Assembly (NCBI GenBank): GCA_947643225.1
Contig: CANRVH010000016.1
Coordinates: 1 to 34,061 of the forward strand
Direction: 5' to 3'
From: an uncultured Clostridia bacterium
GTDB lineage: Bacteria > Bacillota_I > Bacilli_A > RF39 > UBA660
DNA length: 34,061 nt
Shown: in pieces, positions 6,963-14,902 of the stretch
How the letters are laid out: each line of letters opens with the position of its first letter
Numbering within the stretch: position 1 is the stretch's first letter
The notes under the pieces: generated by a model
Told to the model about the DNA's origin: nothing
The model's database searches: none
What the model saw: the letters and a program-made list of their open reading frames with translations, nothing else
Position numbers and translations under genes: made by a program

Positions 6963-7298
6963 CTATAAATTAATTAAACCAAAAGCTTCTCTCTCATCAT
7001 TAACATAATATAATTGTTCTCTACCGCGACCTATTTTTTCCTGATAAAATTGATTTAATCCACACATGACAACTTGTCCACAATTTAAAAATATTTCTAT
7101 TAACTTACTCTGAATCTTAGAAAATAAACTCTCATCAATATTTTTTACCTGGCTAAAATCAAATGTATAAAAACTAACCCCTTGATTATACAATAAATAA
7201 TCAATCTCTCTATTAAATTGATCAAAAGAACGATAATCAAATACCCCATCAAATCTTAAAAAAAATATTCCACGACTAACTTCTGTTATGATGTTCAT
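6963..7298 (-). CDS. spoIIAA: SpoIIAA-like STAS-domain protein (anti-anti-sigma factor)
   Basis: 111 residues, the right size for SpoIIAA. It follows the STAS pattern: a beta strand with FFLRFDGVFDYRSFDQFNRE (12-31), YTFDFSQVKNIDESLFSKI (44-62), then GQVVMCGLNQFYQEKIG. The phosphorylation site of SpoIIAA (DSSGLG) would correspond to DESLFS, keeping a serine at 57 but losing the usual glycine. The ATG at 7298 has GAGGTGAGG just upstream, so it is preferred over the extension to 7346. In Bacillus, SpoIIAA frees sigma F by binding the kinase SpoIIAB. Here the next gene is sigF directly and spoIIAB is absent from the cluster. Position between dacF and sigF supports the call; sequence divergence keeps it moderate. 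Confidence 0.75.
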   Translation of the reverse strand: MNIITEVSRGIFFLRFDGVFDYRSFDQFNREIDYLLYNQGVSFYTFDFSQVKNIDESLFSKIQSKLIEIFLNCGQVVMCGLNQFYQEKIGRGREQLYYVNDEREAFGLINL

Positions 7299-7349
7299 TT
7301 TCCTCACCTCACATAAAATATAAACCAATTTAAAAAAAAGAAACACTCA

Positions 7350-7422
7350 TTCGACAAAACATTATCTTTTTTTCGTTCGACACCTTTCGACATATTATAT
7401 CGACCACTATTATTATTCGTCA
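7350..7422 (-). promoter_or_regulatory. Spo0A-box cluster upstream of spoIIAA-sigF
   Basis: Three perfect TGTCGAA boxes on the minus strand (7392-7386, 7382-7376, 7356-7350) and one TGACGAA (7422-7416) match the Spo0A consensus TGNCGAA. The first two perfect boxes are exactly 10 bp apart, and the TGACGAA is 30 bp further out, on the same helix face. A candidate -10 GATAAT lies at 7366-7361, placing the 10-bp pair over the -35 region, as at Spo0A-activated promoters. The box at 7356-7350 would overlap the start site. Confidence 0.8.
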
Positions 7423-7441
7423 CAATCAAAGCTTTTAAAAC

Positions 7442-7464
7442 AAAAAAGAGAAATTAAATTTCTC
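7442..7464 (-). terminator. Rho-independent terminator of dacF
   Basis: Palindrome GAGAAAT-TTA-ATTTCTC (7464-7448) followed by six T on the minus strand (7447-7442), overlapping the end of dacF. It separates dacF from the Spo0A-controlled spoIIAA-sigF unit. Confidence 0.85.
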
Positions 7465-8617
7465 CTACAACAATTCCTTGCATATTTCGAAGAAGCACTT
7501 GAATAAAATTAAGTTTCTCCACATTCTCTTTTACAACTAAATCACCAGTATAAACACTCTTTCCCTTTTCACTAACCGTAATTTTTCCAATTACATCATT
7601 CTTTTTAAGAGGAAGTTTAACATTACCAATTGACGTACTAACTTGATATTTTTTATTGTTTACCCCTTTATCTTGCAATATATTAATATCCTGTTTAGGA
7701 TACACTTTTATCTTATCTATAGTTGCCTTTTCTAACTCAATTATATCAACTATATCTGTTTCTTTTTTTATAGATTGAACCTTTTTGCTACTAAAACCAT
7801 AGTCTAATAATCCACTAGCTTCACTATTTCTAATTTTAGCAGTCTCTTCACCTAAAACAACACCAATTAAACGCATACCATTTCTTTTTGCTGTAACAGC
7901 TAAACAGTAGCCAGCATTATCCGTATGACCCGTCTTCAAACCATCAGCCCCATCATAAAGTCGAACTAATTTGTTAGTATTAACAAGCCAAAATTTATTG
8001 GGTGTATTCACTCTCAAGTAATCTTCATAAACAGAAGAAAAATTAAGTATTTCTTGATGAGATAAAAGTTCTTTAGCAATCATTGCCATATCATAAGCAC
8101 TAGAAAAATGTCCTTCCTCATCAAGACCAGTACAATTCTTAAAGACTGTATTCTTAAGACCTAAATCTTGAACTTTCTGATTCATTAACTTGACAAACTT
8201 CTCCTCAGTACCACTAATATATTCGGCCATTGCAACCGTTCCATCATTTGCACTAGCCATACTAATCCCTTTAAATAAATCTTTAACACTCATTTTTTCA
8301 TTAGCAGACAAATAAATTTGAGATCCCCCCATATCAGCAGCATTTTTACTAACCGTAACAATATCCGTCCACTTAATTTTACCAGATTCAATATGCTCTA
8401 AAATAATAATCTGAGCTACCATTTTAGTCATAGAAGCAATTGCCACTTGTTTATCCTTATCTTTTTCAAAAATAATCTCTCCTGTTGACTGCTCCATTAA
8501 AACCCCACTAACAGCACCTTTAATTAATTCATGATTAATCTGCCCCTCCTCTGCAAAACTATTTATAGGAAATAAAAATAATACACCTAATAATACAAAA
8601 CAAAAAAACTTCTTCAT
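7454..8617 (-). CDS. dacF: D-alanyl-D-alanine carboxypeptidase, DacF type (penicillin-binding protein)
   Basis: 387 residues. A signal peptide (KKFFCFVLLGVLFLFPINSF, cleaved near AEE) sends it outside the membrane. The S11 peptidase motifs are intact: SMTK (Ser62, Lys65), SAN (122-124) and KTG (228-230), followed by a C-terminal beta domain. It removes the terminal D-Ala from peptidoglycan stem peptides and so limits cross-linking; in spore formers DacF acts on the forespore cortex. The ATG at 8617 follows AGGAG by 8 nt; a GTG at 8626 is less likely. It precedes spoIIAA-sigF as in Bacillus, but a terminator and Spo0A boxes show the downstream genes have their own control. A general housekeeping DacA-type enzyme is the alternative. 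Confidence 0.9.
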   Translation of the reverse strand: MKKFFCFVLLGVLFLFPINSFAEEGQINHELIKGAVSGVLMEQSTGEIIFEKDKDKQVAIASMTKMVAQIIILEHIESGKIKWTDIVTVSKNAADMGGSQIYLSANEKMSVKDLFKGISMASANDGTVAMAEYISGTEEKFVKLMNQKVQDLGLKNTVFKNCTGLDEEGHFSSAYDMAMIAKELLSHQEILNFSSVYEDYLRVNTPNKFWLVNTNKLVRLYDGADGLKTGHTDNAGYCLAVTAKRNGMRLIGVVLGEETAKIRNSEASGLLDYGFSSKKVQSIKKETDIVDIIELEKATIDKIKVYPKQDINILQDKGVNNKKYQVSTSIGNVKLPLKKNDVIGKITVSEKGKSVYTGDLVVKENVEKLNFIQVLLRNMQGIVVGEI

Positions 8618-8705
8618 CCTTATCACTCCTACTAAAAACTATGTTTTAGTAACATTTTTATTCATATTTTTACAAATTTCTGCTATGGTATTAATAGGTG
8701 ATAAG

Positions 8706-9560
8706 ATGAAAAATATAATAACATATATCGTAATAGCAATCTGCTTAATATCAAGTATATGGATAGGAATAAATAATAATAAAGAAGAAAAAAGCAACTA
8801 TTCCCCCTCAAAAAAGGAATTAAAATTAAGAGAGTTAAACAATATTAACAAAAAAATTGATTACTTTCAAGATAAAAACTTAGACCGGTATATTGCCTAT
8901 AAAAAGAAAAATAAACAATTAAAAATAAAAGATGTCATAAAAAGAGTAAATATTGGACTAGATAAACCATATTATACTGCTACACAAAAAACGCCCTATC
9001 AAAATAAAGATTACATTTTAGTAAACAAATATATCTATATGGATGAAAACTATATTCCCAATAACCTAGAAGATTTAGAACCATCTTATTCTAGAAGTGG
9101 AATGAAATTAGTTAAAACTGCTAAAACAGCACTAGAAGAAATGATTAATGCAGCCAAAAGTGAGGGATATCCTATTAGAGTCATGTCTAGTTATAGAAGT
9201 TATCATTATCAAGTAAGTTTATATAATAAATACGTTGAAAATGATGGAAAAGAAGCAGCCGATACATATTCGGCAAGACCAGGATATTCAGAACATCAAA
9301 CAGGGCTATGTATTGATATAGATGATGGAGTAATAAATTATACAAATTTTGAAAACTCTAAATCATTTAAATGGATGCAAGAAAATGCTTATAAATATGG
9401 TTTTATTCTAAGATATCCAAAAGATAAAACAGAAATTACAGGTTATACCTATGAATCATGGCATTATCGCTATGTAGGCAAAGAAATAGCTTCATACATC
9501 AAAAAAAATAATATTACGTTCGATGAATATTATGTCATGTTTATTGAAAATAAAAACTAA
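8706..9560 (+). CDS. VanY-like D-Ala-D-Ala carboxypeptidase (peptidase M15B)
   Basis: 284 residues with one N-terminal membrane anchor (4-21), so the enzyme faces outward. The M15B zinc site is complete: RVMSSYRSYHYQVSLYN (158-174), SEHQTGLCIDIDD with His197 and Asp204, and ESWHYRYVG with Glu250 and His253. It trims D-Ala from peptidoglycan precursors or stems. No vanA/vanB-type resistance genes lie nearby, so ordinary wall remodelling is more likely than glycopeptide resistance. The ATG at 8706 follows AGGTG by 5 nt and is preferred to the ATG at 8685. It is divergent from dacF, another carboxypeptidase, and its end overlaps the convergent membrane-protein gene by 4 nt. Confidence 0.9.
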   Translation: MKNIITYIVIAICLISSIWIGINNNKEEKSNYSPSKKELKLRELNNINKKIDYFQDKNLDRYIAYKKKNKQLKIKDVIKRVNIGLDKPYYTATQKTPYQNKDYILVNKYIYMDENYIPNNLEDLEPSYSRSGMKLVKTAKTALEEMINAAKSEGYPIRVMSSYRSYHYQVSLYNKYVENDGKEAADTYSARPGYSEHQTGLCIDIDDGVINYTNFENSKSFKWMQENAYKYGFILRYPKDKTEITGYTYESWHYRYVGKEIASYIKKNNITFDEYYVMFIENKN

Positions 9561-10129
9561 TCAAACTTTCTTCTAAAATAACGATATAAATAATAGAATA
9601 CTGTCACAACTATCCAAAGAAAGAAAATAAGATTACTCATTTGAATAAAAGCTAAAGATAATGGATCATTATAAACACTTTTATCTAAAGAAAGCTCCAT
9701 TTGAAGATAAATAACATTACTAAAGAAACCTAAGAAAAATAAATACATCATGAAAAAAAAGAGATAATTAATAATTCTTTTAACCCTATCCATATGATCC
9801 CTTAAGATAGTATAAATAAGCAAAAATGTTACAATTAAAATGATAATATAATAAAATGTAATAGATGGAAAATAATAATAAGTCATAATCCCTTTTAAAA
9901 AAGCATGAATACTATCCTCTACATAGGAATGAAAACCTCCACTAATAAATAATAAGATACAGACAAAAATAATAGAAATGATAATTTTAACTAAAGGATT
10001 ATTTTTTTTAATATTTAAAATTAAAAAAAGAAATAAAAGAGAACCTACTAAAAACATTTCTATTCCCAAAAATGATGAAACAAAATATTTCAAAATTAAC
10101 AATATTTTATCAAGAATAGATAAATTCAT
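9557..10129 (-). CDS. Multi-pass membrane protein in the pilin-sortase operon
   Basis: 190 residues with about five membrane helices (near 20-40, 48-68, 90-110, 120-142, 160-182) and a basic C-terminus (YLYRYFRRKFD). No family is recognised and no catalytic motif is visible. AAAGGAGG precedes the ATG, and the gene starts 13 nt after the sortase stop, so it belongs to the thioester pilin-sortase transcript. A part in surface-protein assembly is possible from context only. The 3' end overlaps the convergent carboxypeptidase gene by 4 nt; there is no separate terminator. Confidence 0.8.
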   Translation of the reverse strand: MNLSILDKILLILKYFVSSFLGIEMFLVGSLLFLFLILNIKKNNPLVKIIISIIFVCILLFISGGFHSYVEDSIHAFLKGIMTYYYFPSITFYYIIILIVTFLLIYTILRDHMDRVKRIINYLFFFMMYLFFLGFFSNVIYLQMELSLDKSVYNDPLSLAFIQMSNLIFFLWIVVTVFYYLYRYFRRKFD

Positions 10130-10142
10130 CGTAGTACCTCCT

Positions 10143-10817
10143 TTAAATCATTTCATATATATAAATGGTTTGTGTAGAATCATTATCTTTAGTACAGGTA
10201 ATCAAAGTCATTCCAGATACTTCATAATTTGGCCTATGAATAGCAATAGTACCTGTTTTTGGTTGTTCTTCTATTCTTACCAGTTGATAAGTATATTTCT
10301 CTCCACCATAAGTAACATAGGCCTTATCCCCTACTCTTAACTTGTATAAATAAGCAAAGAAGGAAATATAAGCATCACCTGAATGAGCAATCAAAATAAA
10401 ATTTCCATTATTAACATCAGGATAATCCGCATTATAAGAAACCATAATGTTATATTCAATTGAATTATATTTAGAATCTTTATTTAAAAACCCCCTCTTT
10501 AATCTAATTTTAGGAATTTCCAAATAACCAATATAAGAATAACCCTTTTTAGGTGCAACAGTAGAAGTAGTATTACTATTTGAAACTTGATTTGAATTAG
10601 TAGTATCTAAATTATTAACACCCTCCAAATTAGTAACCTTACTTGAATCACCTGAATGTTTTGTATCCTCTTCAACGAAACTTAAACGAAAATCTTCATA
10701 AATTTCTTCTCTTAATATCTTTAAATATCCATTAAGTAATACATAAACTCCAACTAATATAAGGAAAGAGCCAAGCAATAAAATTTGACTCTTTTTAATT
10801 TTATTCATCTTTTTCAT
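10143..10817 (-). CDS. Sortase (transpeptidase) for the adjacent thioester pilin
   Basis: 224 residues: one membrane anchor (11-30), a Ser/Thr/Asn-rich linker (50-90), then the sortase beta-barrel beginning SYIGYLEIPKIRLKRGF. The catalytic His145 (FILIAHSG) and Cys208 (TLITCTK) are present. The conserved active-site Arg is not seen: the strand after Cys reads STQTIYIYE, placing Gln216 where Arg is expected. Some divergent sortases may share this. The enzyme would cleave a VPDTA-type signal and attach the upstream protein to peptidoglycan or polymerise it. Its ATG overlaps the pilin stop by 1 nt (TAATG) with little ribosome site, so translation is coupled. Class is uncertain, probably D-like or E-like. 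Confidence 0.88.
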   Translation of the reverse strand: MKKMNKIKKSQILLLGSFLILVGVYVLLNGYLKILREEIYEDFRLSFVEEDTKHSGDSSKVTNLEGVNNLDTTNSNQVSNSNTTSTVAPKKGYSYIGYLEIPKIRLKRGFLNKDSKYNSIEYNIMVSYNADYPDVNNGNFILIAHSGDAYISFFAYLYKLRVGDKAYVTYGGEKYTYQLVRIEEQPKTGTIAIHRPNYEVSGMTLITCTKDNDSTQTIYIYEMI

Positions 10818-12328
10818 TAATTACTTTTATTTTGCTTTGTACTAAAGACAATAACAGAAAGACCAATAATTAAAATCATACTACCAATAATATATAAATA
10901 AGCTGGAATAGTTGAGGCAGTATCTGGAACATTTGTAGTTGGAGTATTTTTCATTTCCACTTCATTAATTGTAGTATCAGCAGTAACTGTAAACGGAATC
11001 TCATCAGAATTTAATTCATAACCTTCAGGAGATGATATTTCTTTTAAAATATAATTACCCGCAGCTAAGTTAAGATAATGAGGTTCTTCAGTTGTAGTAA
11101 ATCTAGTAATTTCATTACCATTTGCTCCATGAATAGCAAGTACAGCACCAATAACTGGTTTACCTGTTTCTTTATCTGTTTTAATCACCCTTACTAATTT
11201 AGTATCTAAAGTAACAGAAACAGAAGCACTTCCATCAGTATAACCAGCTATTATTGGTCTTTGTGCGTCTTTATCATCACGTCTTTGATAAGCATAAACA
11301 GTATCAGTCTTATAATTACCAGTAACAGCAACAATCAAATCAACTGTATCTAAAGTGTTCAACTTTTCAGTAGGTATTTTTATCTTAAAACTAGTACCAT
11401 TATTAAAGGTAGATACCTCATTACCACTAACATCAACAATTTTAGCATCACAATTGTTTTTACTAAATCCAACACTATAATTATTTAATTTTTTATTACT
11501 AGTAACAGCAATTTCATTACTCTCTAAATATTTACCATCCTCACTAACATGGTATACAACATTATTTTTATCAATAGAAATAGTAGTAGCGGTTTGCTGT
11601 TGAGAGTTATATGTCTTAGCATTATTAACCAACTTGACAATTTGTTCAGCAACTTCATAATAGGCATTAACAGAAACATTCGCACGATTAGCAGCAAAAT
11701 TAATTTTATCCATTACTCCACTTGCCAACTGAGTACGACCATTTCGGTCATGTTGACCTAATGAATCTAAATAATACCAAATAGCAAATTGAGTAGTATA
11801 TTTCATACATTGAGCAGGATATTTCCCACTTACACCTTGAACAAGTCCTTCCTTTTCGTTACAAAAACTCATAGCTGCACTATTCAAAGGATAAGAGTTT
11901 CTCAAAATATAAGCCAATCCAGGAGCATAACTTGAATCAAGAGGTTTCTCAATTTTATCATAGTATCCATCACCTAAAGTAGGATTTTGTCCCTCAATAC
12001 AATACATATGATGTTCTGTACCTGTACACTGACTATCACTTGTACTAGTACACTCTTTAGCTTTAAAATCATAATTTAATAATACCTTAGGATCTGTATC
12101 CTGATTTGTATTATCAACCCTCATAATAAAAATACTTGGATACCCAGTTCTACCACTAAATTTTAATGATTGAGGAACTCCATTAGTTGGTACAGCATAA
12201 CTTGTTCCCACTTGATTAGAAACCATAAACATAGTTAACATAAAACATATAAATGTAAATGCTAAAACTATACTTGCACTAGAATGTTTATCTAATCTAA
12301 TCTTCTTCTTTGATTTTTTCGATTTCAT
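10817..12328 (-). CDS. Thioester-domain surface adhesin/pilin with Cna-B domain and sorting signal
   Basis: 503 residues. A signal segment (19-37) leads to a thioester domain: Cys110 (HHMYCIEGQ) and Gln180 (YTTQFAIWYYL) are the pair that forms an internal Cys-Gln thioester in Gram-positive adhesins, allowing covalent attachment to host amines. A middle beta domain (about 245-375) follows, then a Cna-B/SpaA-type domain (378-462) with Lys383, Glu430 and Asn461 placed for an isopeptide bond. The C-terminus has VPDTA (467-471), a membrane segment (477-496) and a short polar tail, a variant LPXTG signal. The sortase gene is directly downstream. AAGGTGAGAGA precedes the ATG, and a strong promoter lies upstream. 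Likely a covalent adhesin, possibly pilus tip or shaft. Confidence 0.9.
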   Translation of the reverse strand: MKSKKSKKKIRLDKHSSASIVLAFTFICFMLTMFMVSNQVGTSYAVPTNGVPQSLKFSGRTGYPSIFIMRVDNTNQDTDPKVLLNYDFKAKECTSTSDSQCTGTEHHMYCIEGQNPTLGDGYYDKIEKPLDSSYAPGLAYILRNSYPLNSAAMSFCNEKEGLVQGVSGKYPAQCMKYTTQFAIWYYLDSLGQHDRNGRTQLASGVMDKINFAANRANVSVNAYYEVAEQIVKLVNNAKTYNSQQQTATTISIDKNNVVYHVSEDGKYLESNEIAVTSNKKLNNYSVGFSKNNCDAKIVDVSGNEVSTFNNGTSFKIKIPTEKLNTLDTVDLIVAVTGNYKTDTVYAYQRRDDKDAQRPIIAGYTDGSASVSVTLDTKLVRVIKTDKETGKPVIGAVLAIHGANGNEITRFTTTEEPHYLNLAAGNYILKEISSPEGYELNSDEIPFTVTADTTINEVEMKNTPTTNVPDTASTIPAYLYIIGSMILIIGLSVIVFSTKQNKSN

Positions 12329-12350
12329 TCTCTCACCTTACCTTAAATAC

Positions 12351-12378
12351 AGTATAGCATAAATCATAATAAAGTAAA
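12351..12378 (-). promoter_or_regulatory. Predicted promoter of the pilin-sortase operon
   Basis: Minus strand: TTTACT (12378-12373), 16-nt spacer, TATACT (12356-12351), with a TG extension (TGC) before the -10. It sits about 20 nt upstream of the AAGGTGAG ribosome site. Vegetative sigma type. Confidence 0.65.
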
Positions 12379-12413
12379 ACGATTTTTTATCCAATTTTAA
12401 AGATTTTCATATA

Positions 12414-12440
12414 TAAAAAAAGAGAGACAATATATCTCCC
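12414..12440 (-). terminator. Rho-independent terminator before the pilin operon
   Basis: Minus strand: GGGAGA (12440-12435) / TCTCTC (12427-12422) with a 7-nt loop, then seven T. It would stop transcripts from the J-domain gene, although that gene ends about 275 nt earlier, and insulates the pilin promoter. Confidence 0.6.
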
Positions 12441-12715
12441 AAAAGTCCAATTTTATATTTTTAATCCATCTATATCAGTTCATATAGAACTAGATATTAA
12501 AATAATTATATAGATCAATACAAAAACTTTTGACAAAAATTTATAACTAAAAATACTTACTTTTGCCAGGAAAAAACTTACATTATGTTATCTTCTAATT
12601 ATCCTATATTGCCATAATAACACTTTTTTTAGGTCATGTAATGGCATACTTTTGAAAAATTTAATACTAAAATGGTATCAATCTCTTATAAATAAAGGGA
12701 AAAATAGATAATTTT
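12441..12715. other. Gene-free AT-rich spacer
   Basis: About 275 nt between the J-domain gene and the terminator, with stops in all frames. A loose inverted pair TGCCAT/ATGGCA (12610-12646) is present, but there is no clear promoter, RNA or gene. Confidence 0.4.
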
Positions 12716-13567
12716 TTACTTTAATTTACTCTTTTCTTGTTCCCACTTGAATGCTTCATAATTATATCTTAATCGATGATCGTAATATTGACGTTCTGTA
12801 CTAGATTTTTTCCTATGTATATTCCAATATTCCTTTTCTTTTTCTTCTCTTTCTTTTTCTAAAGAATCTATCATTTCTTTTTCTTTTTGTACTTTCAAAT
12901 CATTTAACTGTTTTTCTACTTTATCTATTAAATCAACGCAATCTTTATATAAATCATATCTTTTTTGCGTTATGGTTAAGTTAAGAATTGGGACAGAATC
13001 CCTTCTTTTGAACTTTTCAATATTTTCTAAAGCCTTTTTATATCCTTCTTCATTTATTTTAATTGTTCTTAACTCCTCTATTTCTTGTTTTATACTCTTT
13101 CGTGCCTCATCTATTTTCTTATCAATATCTGCAATTTCCTTTTTTATATTTTTTAAAACTTCATCATATTCCATTATGTTATTTTCAATTTTTATGATTT
13201 CTGAAAAATCTATTTCCTTTTTTTCTGACTGATATGAATTTGAAGTTTCAAATCCCCCAAAATTAAAATTGTTAAAACTAAAAGAATTAAATATATTTTT
13301 AAAAATATCTCCAACATCTGCATCTTTACTTTTTAAAGAATCAGATTCTGATAAATCGTACTGTTTTCTTTTTTCGGGATCATAAAGAGTAGTATAAGCT
13401 TCTTTGGCTTCTTGATATTTCTGTTCCATATATGCTTTTTTCTCTTTTGTTTTATTTACATTCGCATCAGGATGGTACTTTTTTACTAATACCCTATATG
13501 CTTTTTTTATTTCTTCTTGTGTAGCTTTTTTAGAGACACCTAATACTTTATAATAATCGTTTTTCAT
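12716..13567 (-). CDS. J-domain protein with long coiled-coil tail
   Basis: 283 residues from the ATG at 13567; an in-frame ATG at 13579 abuts its only ribosome-like GTGAG, so the shorter start is preferred. Residues 1-70 are a J domain with the HPD motif at 32-34, which stimulates Hsp70 (DnaK) ATP hydrolysis. The Gly/Phe and zinc regions of true DnaJ are absent, although a short Phe/Asn-rich stretch (about 85-105) resembles a G/F linker. The rest is charged coiled coil (about 115-185 and 205-265). Such class C co-chaperones recruit DnaK to special clients; none is evident here. A single-gene unit, cytoplasmic, downstream of an IS30 remnant. Confidence 0.85.
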   Translation of the reverse strand: MKNDYYKVLGVSKKATQEEIKKAYRVLVKKYHPDANVNKTKEKKAYMEQKYQEAKEAYTTLYDPEKRKQYDLSESDSLKSKDADVGDIFKNIFNSFSFNNFNFGGFETSNSYQSEKKEIDFSEIIKIENNIMEYDEVLKNIKKEIADIDKKIDEARKSIKQEIEELRTIKINEEGYKKALENIEKFKRRDSVPILNLTITQKRYDLYKDCVDLIDKVEKQLNDLKVQKEKEMIDSLEKEREEKEKEYWNIHRKKSSTERQYYDHRLRYNYEAFKWEQEKSKLK

Positions 13568-13740
13568 TTTAATAATCATCTCACATTATAATTTACCTAT
13601 ATTATTGTAATAACATATTTTAAACTGAAAGTAAACGGAAAATTAAGAATATATGGCTCTTATTTTGTAGACGTAAGATAAATTTTAGAATGCACAAAAG
13701 ATGGGCAATAATTTTTAGAATCAAAGATAATATTCCTCAA

Positions 13741-14342
13741 GCAATTTATTTGTCATTTAATTGTCACCTTTCTTATGAAGAAAGAAAAAATATTGAACAT
13801 TGTTTAAAAAGTATTAACTAAATATCAAATGGATTAAATAGATTATATTCAACGATTTTAAGAGAAATTGATAGAAATAAAAATACACTCAACCAAATAA
13901 TTGGTGTACATCTAAGGTTTTTGAATACTTACAACAAACTCTACTCGAAGATGATTATAAAAAATTATTTCAAGTTATACTTACGGATAATGGTCATGAA
14001 TTCTTTGATGTAACAAATATAGAATGCCATCATAAAACTGAGGAAGTTTTAACAAAAATATTTTATTGTGATCTGTGAGCATCTTGGCAAAAAGGTGGTA
14101 TTGAAAAAAATGATGAATTTATTAGATATGTATTACCTAAGAAAACTCCATTTAAAAATCTTACACAAAACGATTGTGATACCATCGCTAATCACATAAA
14201 TAGATTATGCAGAGATTCACTTAATAAAAATTGTCCATTTAAAACTATGTTATTCTTATGCGATGAACAAGTTTTAAATACATTAAACATGTATTATATT
14301 GAACCTGATGAAGTAAGGTTAAATAAAGATTTATTAAAATAA
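13741..14342 (+). pseudogene. Decayed IS30-family transposase
   Basis: The N-terminal piece (about 13753-13917) reads CHLSYEERKNIEHCLK, a stop, then NRLYSTILREIDRNKN, the IS30 helix-turn-helix region. After a large internal loss and a frame change, the catalytic domain continues from about 13900: NWCTSKVFEYLQQTLLED, LTDNGHEF (second acidic residue of the DDE triad), TKIFYCDL, stop (TGA), then ASWQKGGIEKNDEFIRYVLP with the catalytic Glu, ending at TAA 14342. Intact members are about 300-350 residues, so roughly half is missing. At least two in-frame stops and a frameshift make it inactive. No terminal inverted repeats or target duplication could be identified. Inserted between the J-domain gene and the giant-protein operon. 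Confidence 0.8.
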
Positions 14343-14362
14343 AAAAAGACTAATAATTAGTC
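14341..14362 (-). terminator. Terminator of the cohesin-HtrA operon
   Basis: Minus-strand palindrome GACTAATTATTAGTC (14362-14348) followed by seven T (14347-14341), starting 10 nt beyond the stop of the last operon gene. It abuts the end of the IS30 remnant. Confidence 0.85.
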
Positions 14363-14372
14363 ACATTTATAA

Positions 14373-14819
14373 TTATTTATCTTTATCAAAACCACAATCC
14401 AATTCAGTTTCAACAACATAATCAGTTTTACCATAAGGTGACTTTGGATAAATAACTACTCTTGTATTAGTTTTATTACAGTCTTTCTTCGTTTTCTTAT
14501 TTTTAAACTCACTAATATCATCTTTAAATTCACCATCATTATATCTAGCTAAATTCTCTAAATCAATCTTAATACCAACAGTCGTAAATTTAGAAAGAAG
14601 TTTAGTTCTCTCATCAGCAGATGATCCAATCTGTTCATAATAGAAATTTTCATAAAAACTTTTTCCCATTTCAGATAAAGATTTCTCTAACTCCTTCTTA
14701 TTATCTTTCTTGCCAAAAGAAACAAACAACCCCAATATAACAGCTAAAACAATAACTACAATAGGTATAATAACTACTTTTACATCTAATGATTTCTTTT
14801 CATCTTTTTTTATCTCCAT
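14373..14819 (-). CDS. Small single-pass membrane protein, last gene of the cohesin-HtrA operon
   Basis: 148 residues. A charged N-terminus (MEIKKDEKKSLD) precedes one membrane helix (14-35) and an outward domain of about 110 residues with two cysteines (CNKTN and LDCGFDK) that may form a disulfide. No family is recognised. AAGGAG lies in good position before the ATG. It follows htrA by 83 nt, separated by a perfect 12-bp inverted repeat without a U tail, so it may share the transcript or have partly separate control. A strong terminator follows. It could be an accessory of the surface assembly. Confidence 0.75.
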   Translation of the reverse strand: MEIKKDEKKSLDVKVVIIPIVVIVLAVILGLFVSFGKKDNKKELEKSLSEMGKSFYENFYYEQIGSSADERTKLLSKFTTVGIKIDLENLARYNDGEFKDDISEFKNKKTKKDCNKTNTRVVIYPKSPYGKTDYVVETELDCGFDKDK

Positions 14820-14863
14820 ATTATCTACTCCTTCTTATTTTTATTAAGTATAACATTATTTTT

Positions 14864-14890
14864 TTAAATTGAAAAGTCTTTTCAATTTAA
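14864..14890. repeat. Perfect inverted repeat between htrA and the next gene
   Basis: TTAAATTGAAAA (14864-14875), loop GTC, TTTTCAATTTAA (14879-14890). All 12 pairs match. On the minus strand it is followed by A-rich, not T-rich, sequence, so it is not a canonical terminator. It may stabilise the upstream mRNA end or partly attenuate. Confidence 0.6.
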
Positions 14891-14902
14891 ATTAATAATT
14901 AT

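Noticed and set aside
8706..9560. Glycopeptide resistance determinant
   Set aside because: The VanY-like enzyme stands alone, without ligase, dehydrogenase or two-component genes; wall remodelling is the simpler reading.
9978..10340. Plus-strand ORF of 120 codons
   Set aside because: Antisense to the sortase and membrane protein genes, which have clear families, ribosome sites and operon spacing.
11549..11761. Plus-strand ORF of 70 codons
   Set aside because: Antisense shadow inside the thioester pilin gene.
12972..13232. Plus-strand ORF of 86 codons, hydrophobic
   Set aside because: Antisense to the coiled-coil part of the J-domain gene; Lys/Glu codons read as Phe/Ser/Leu on the other strand.
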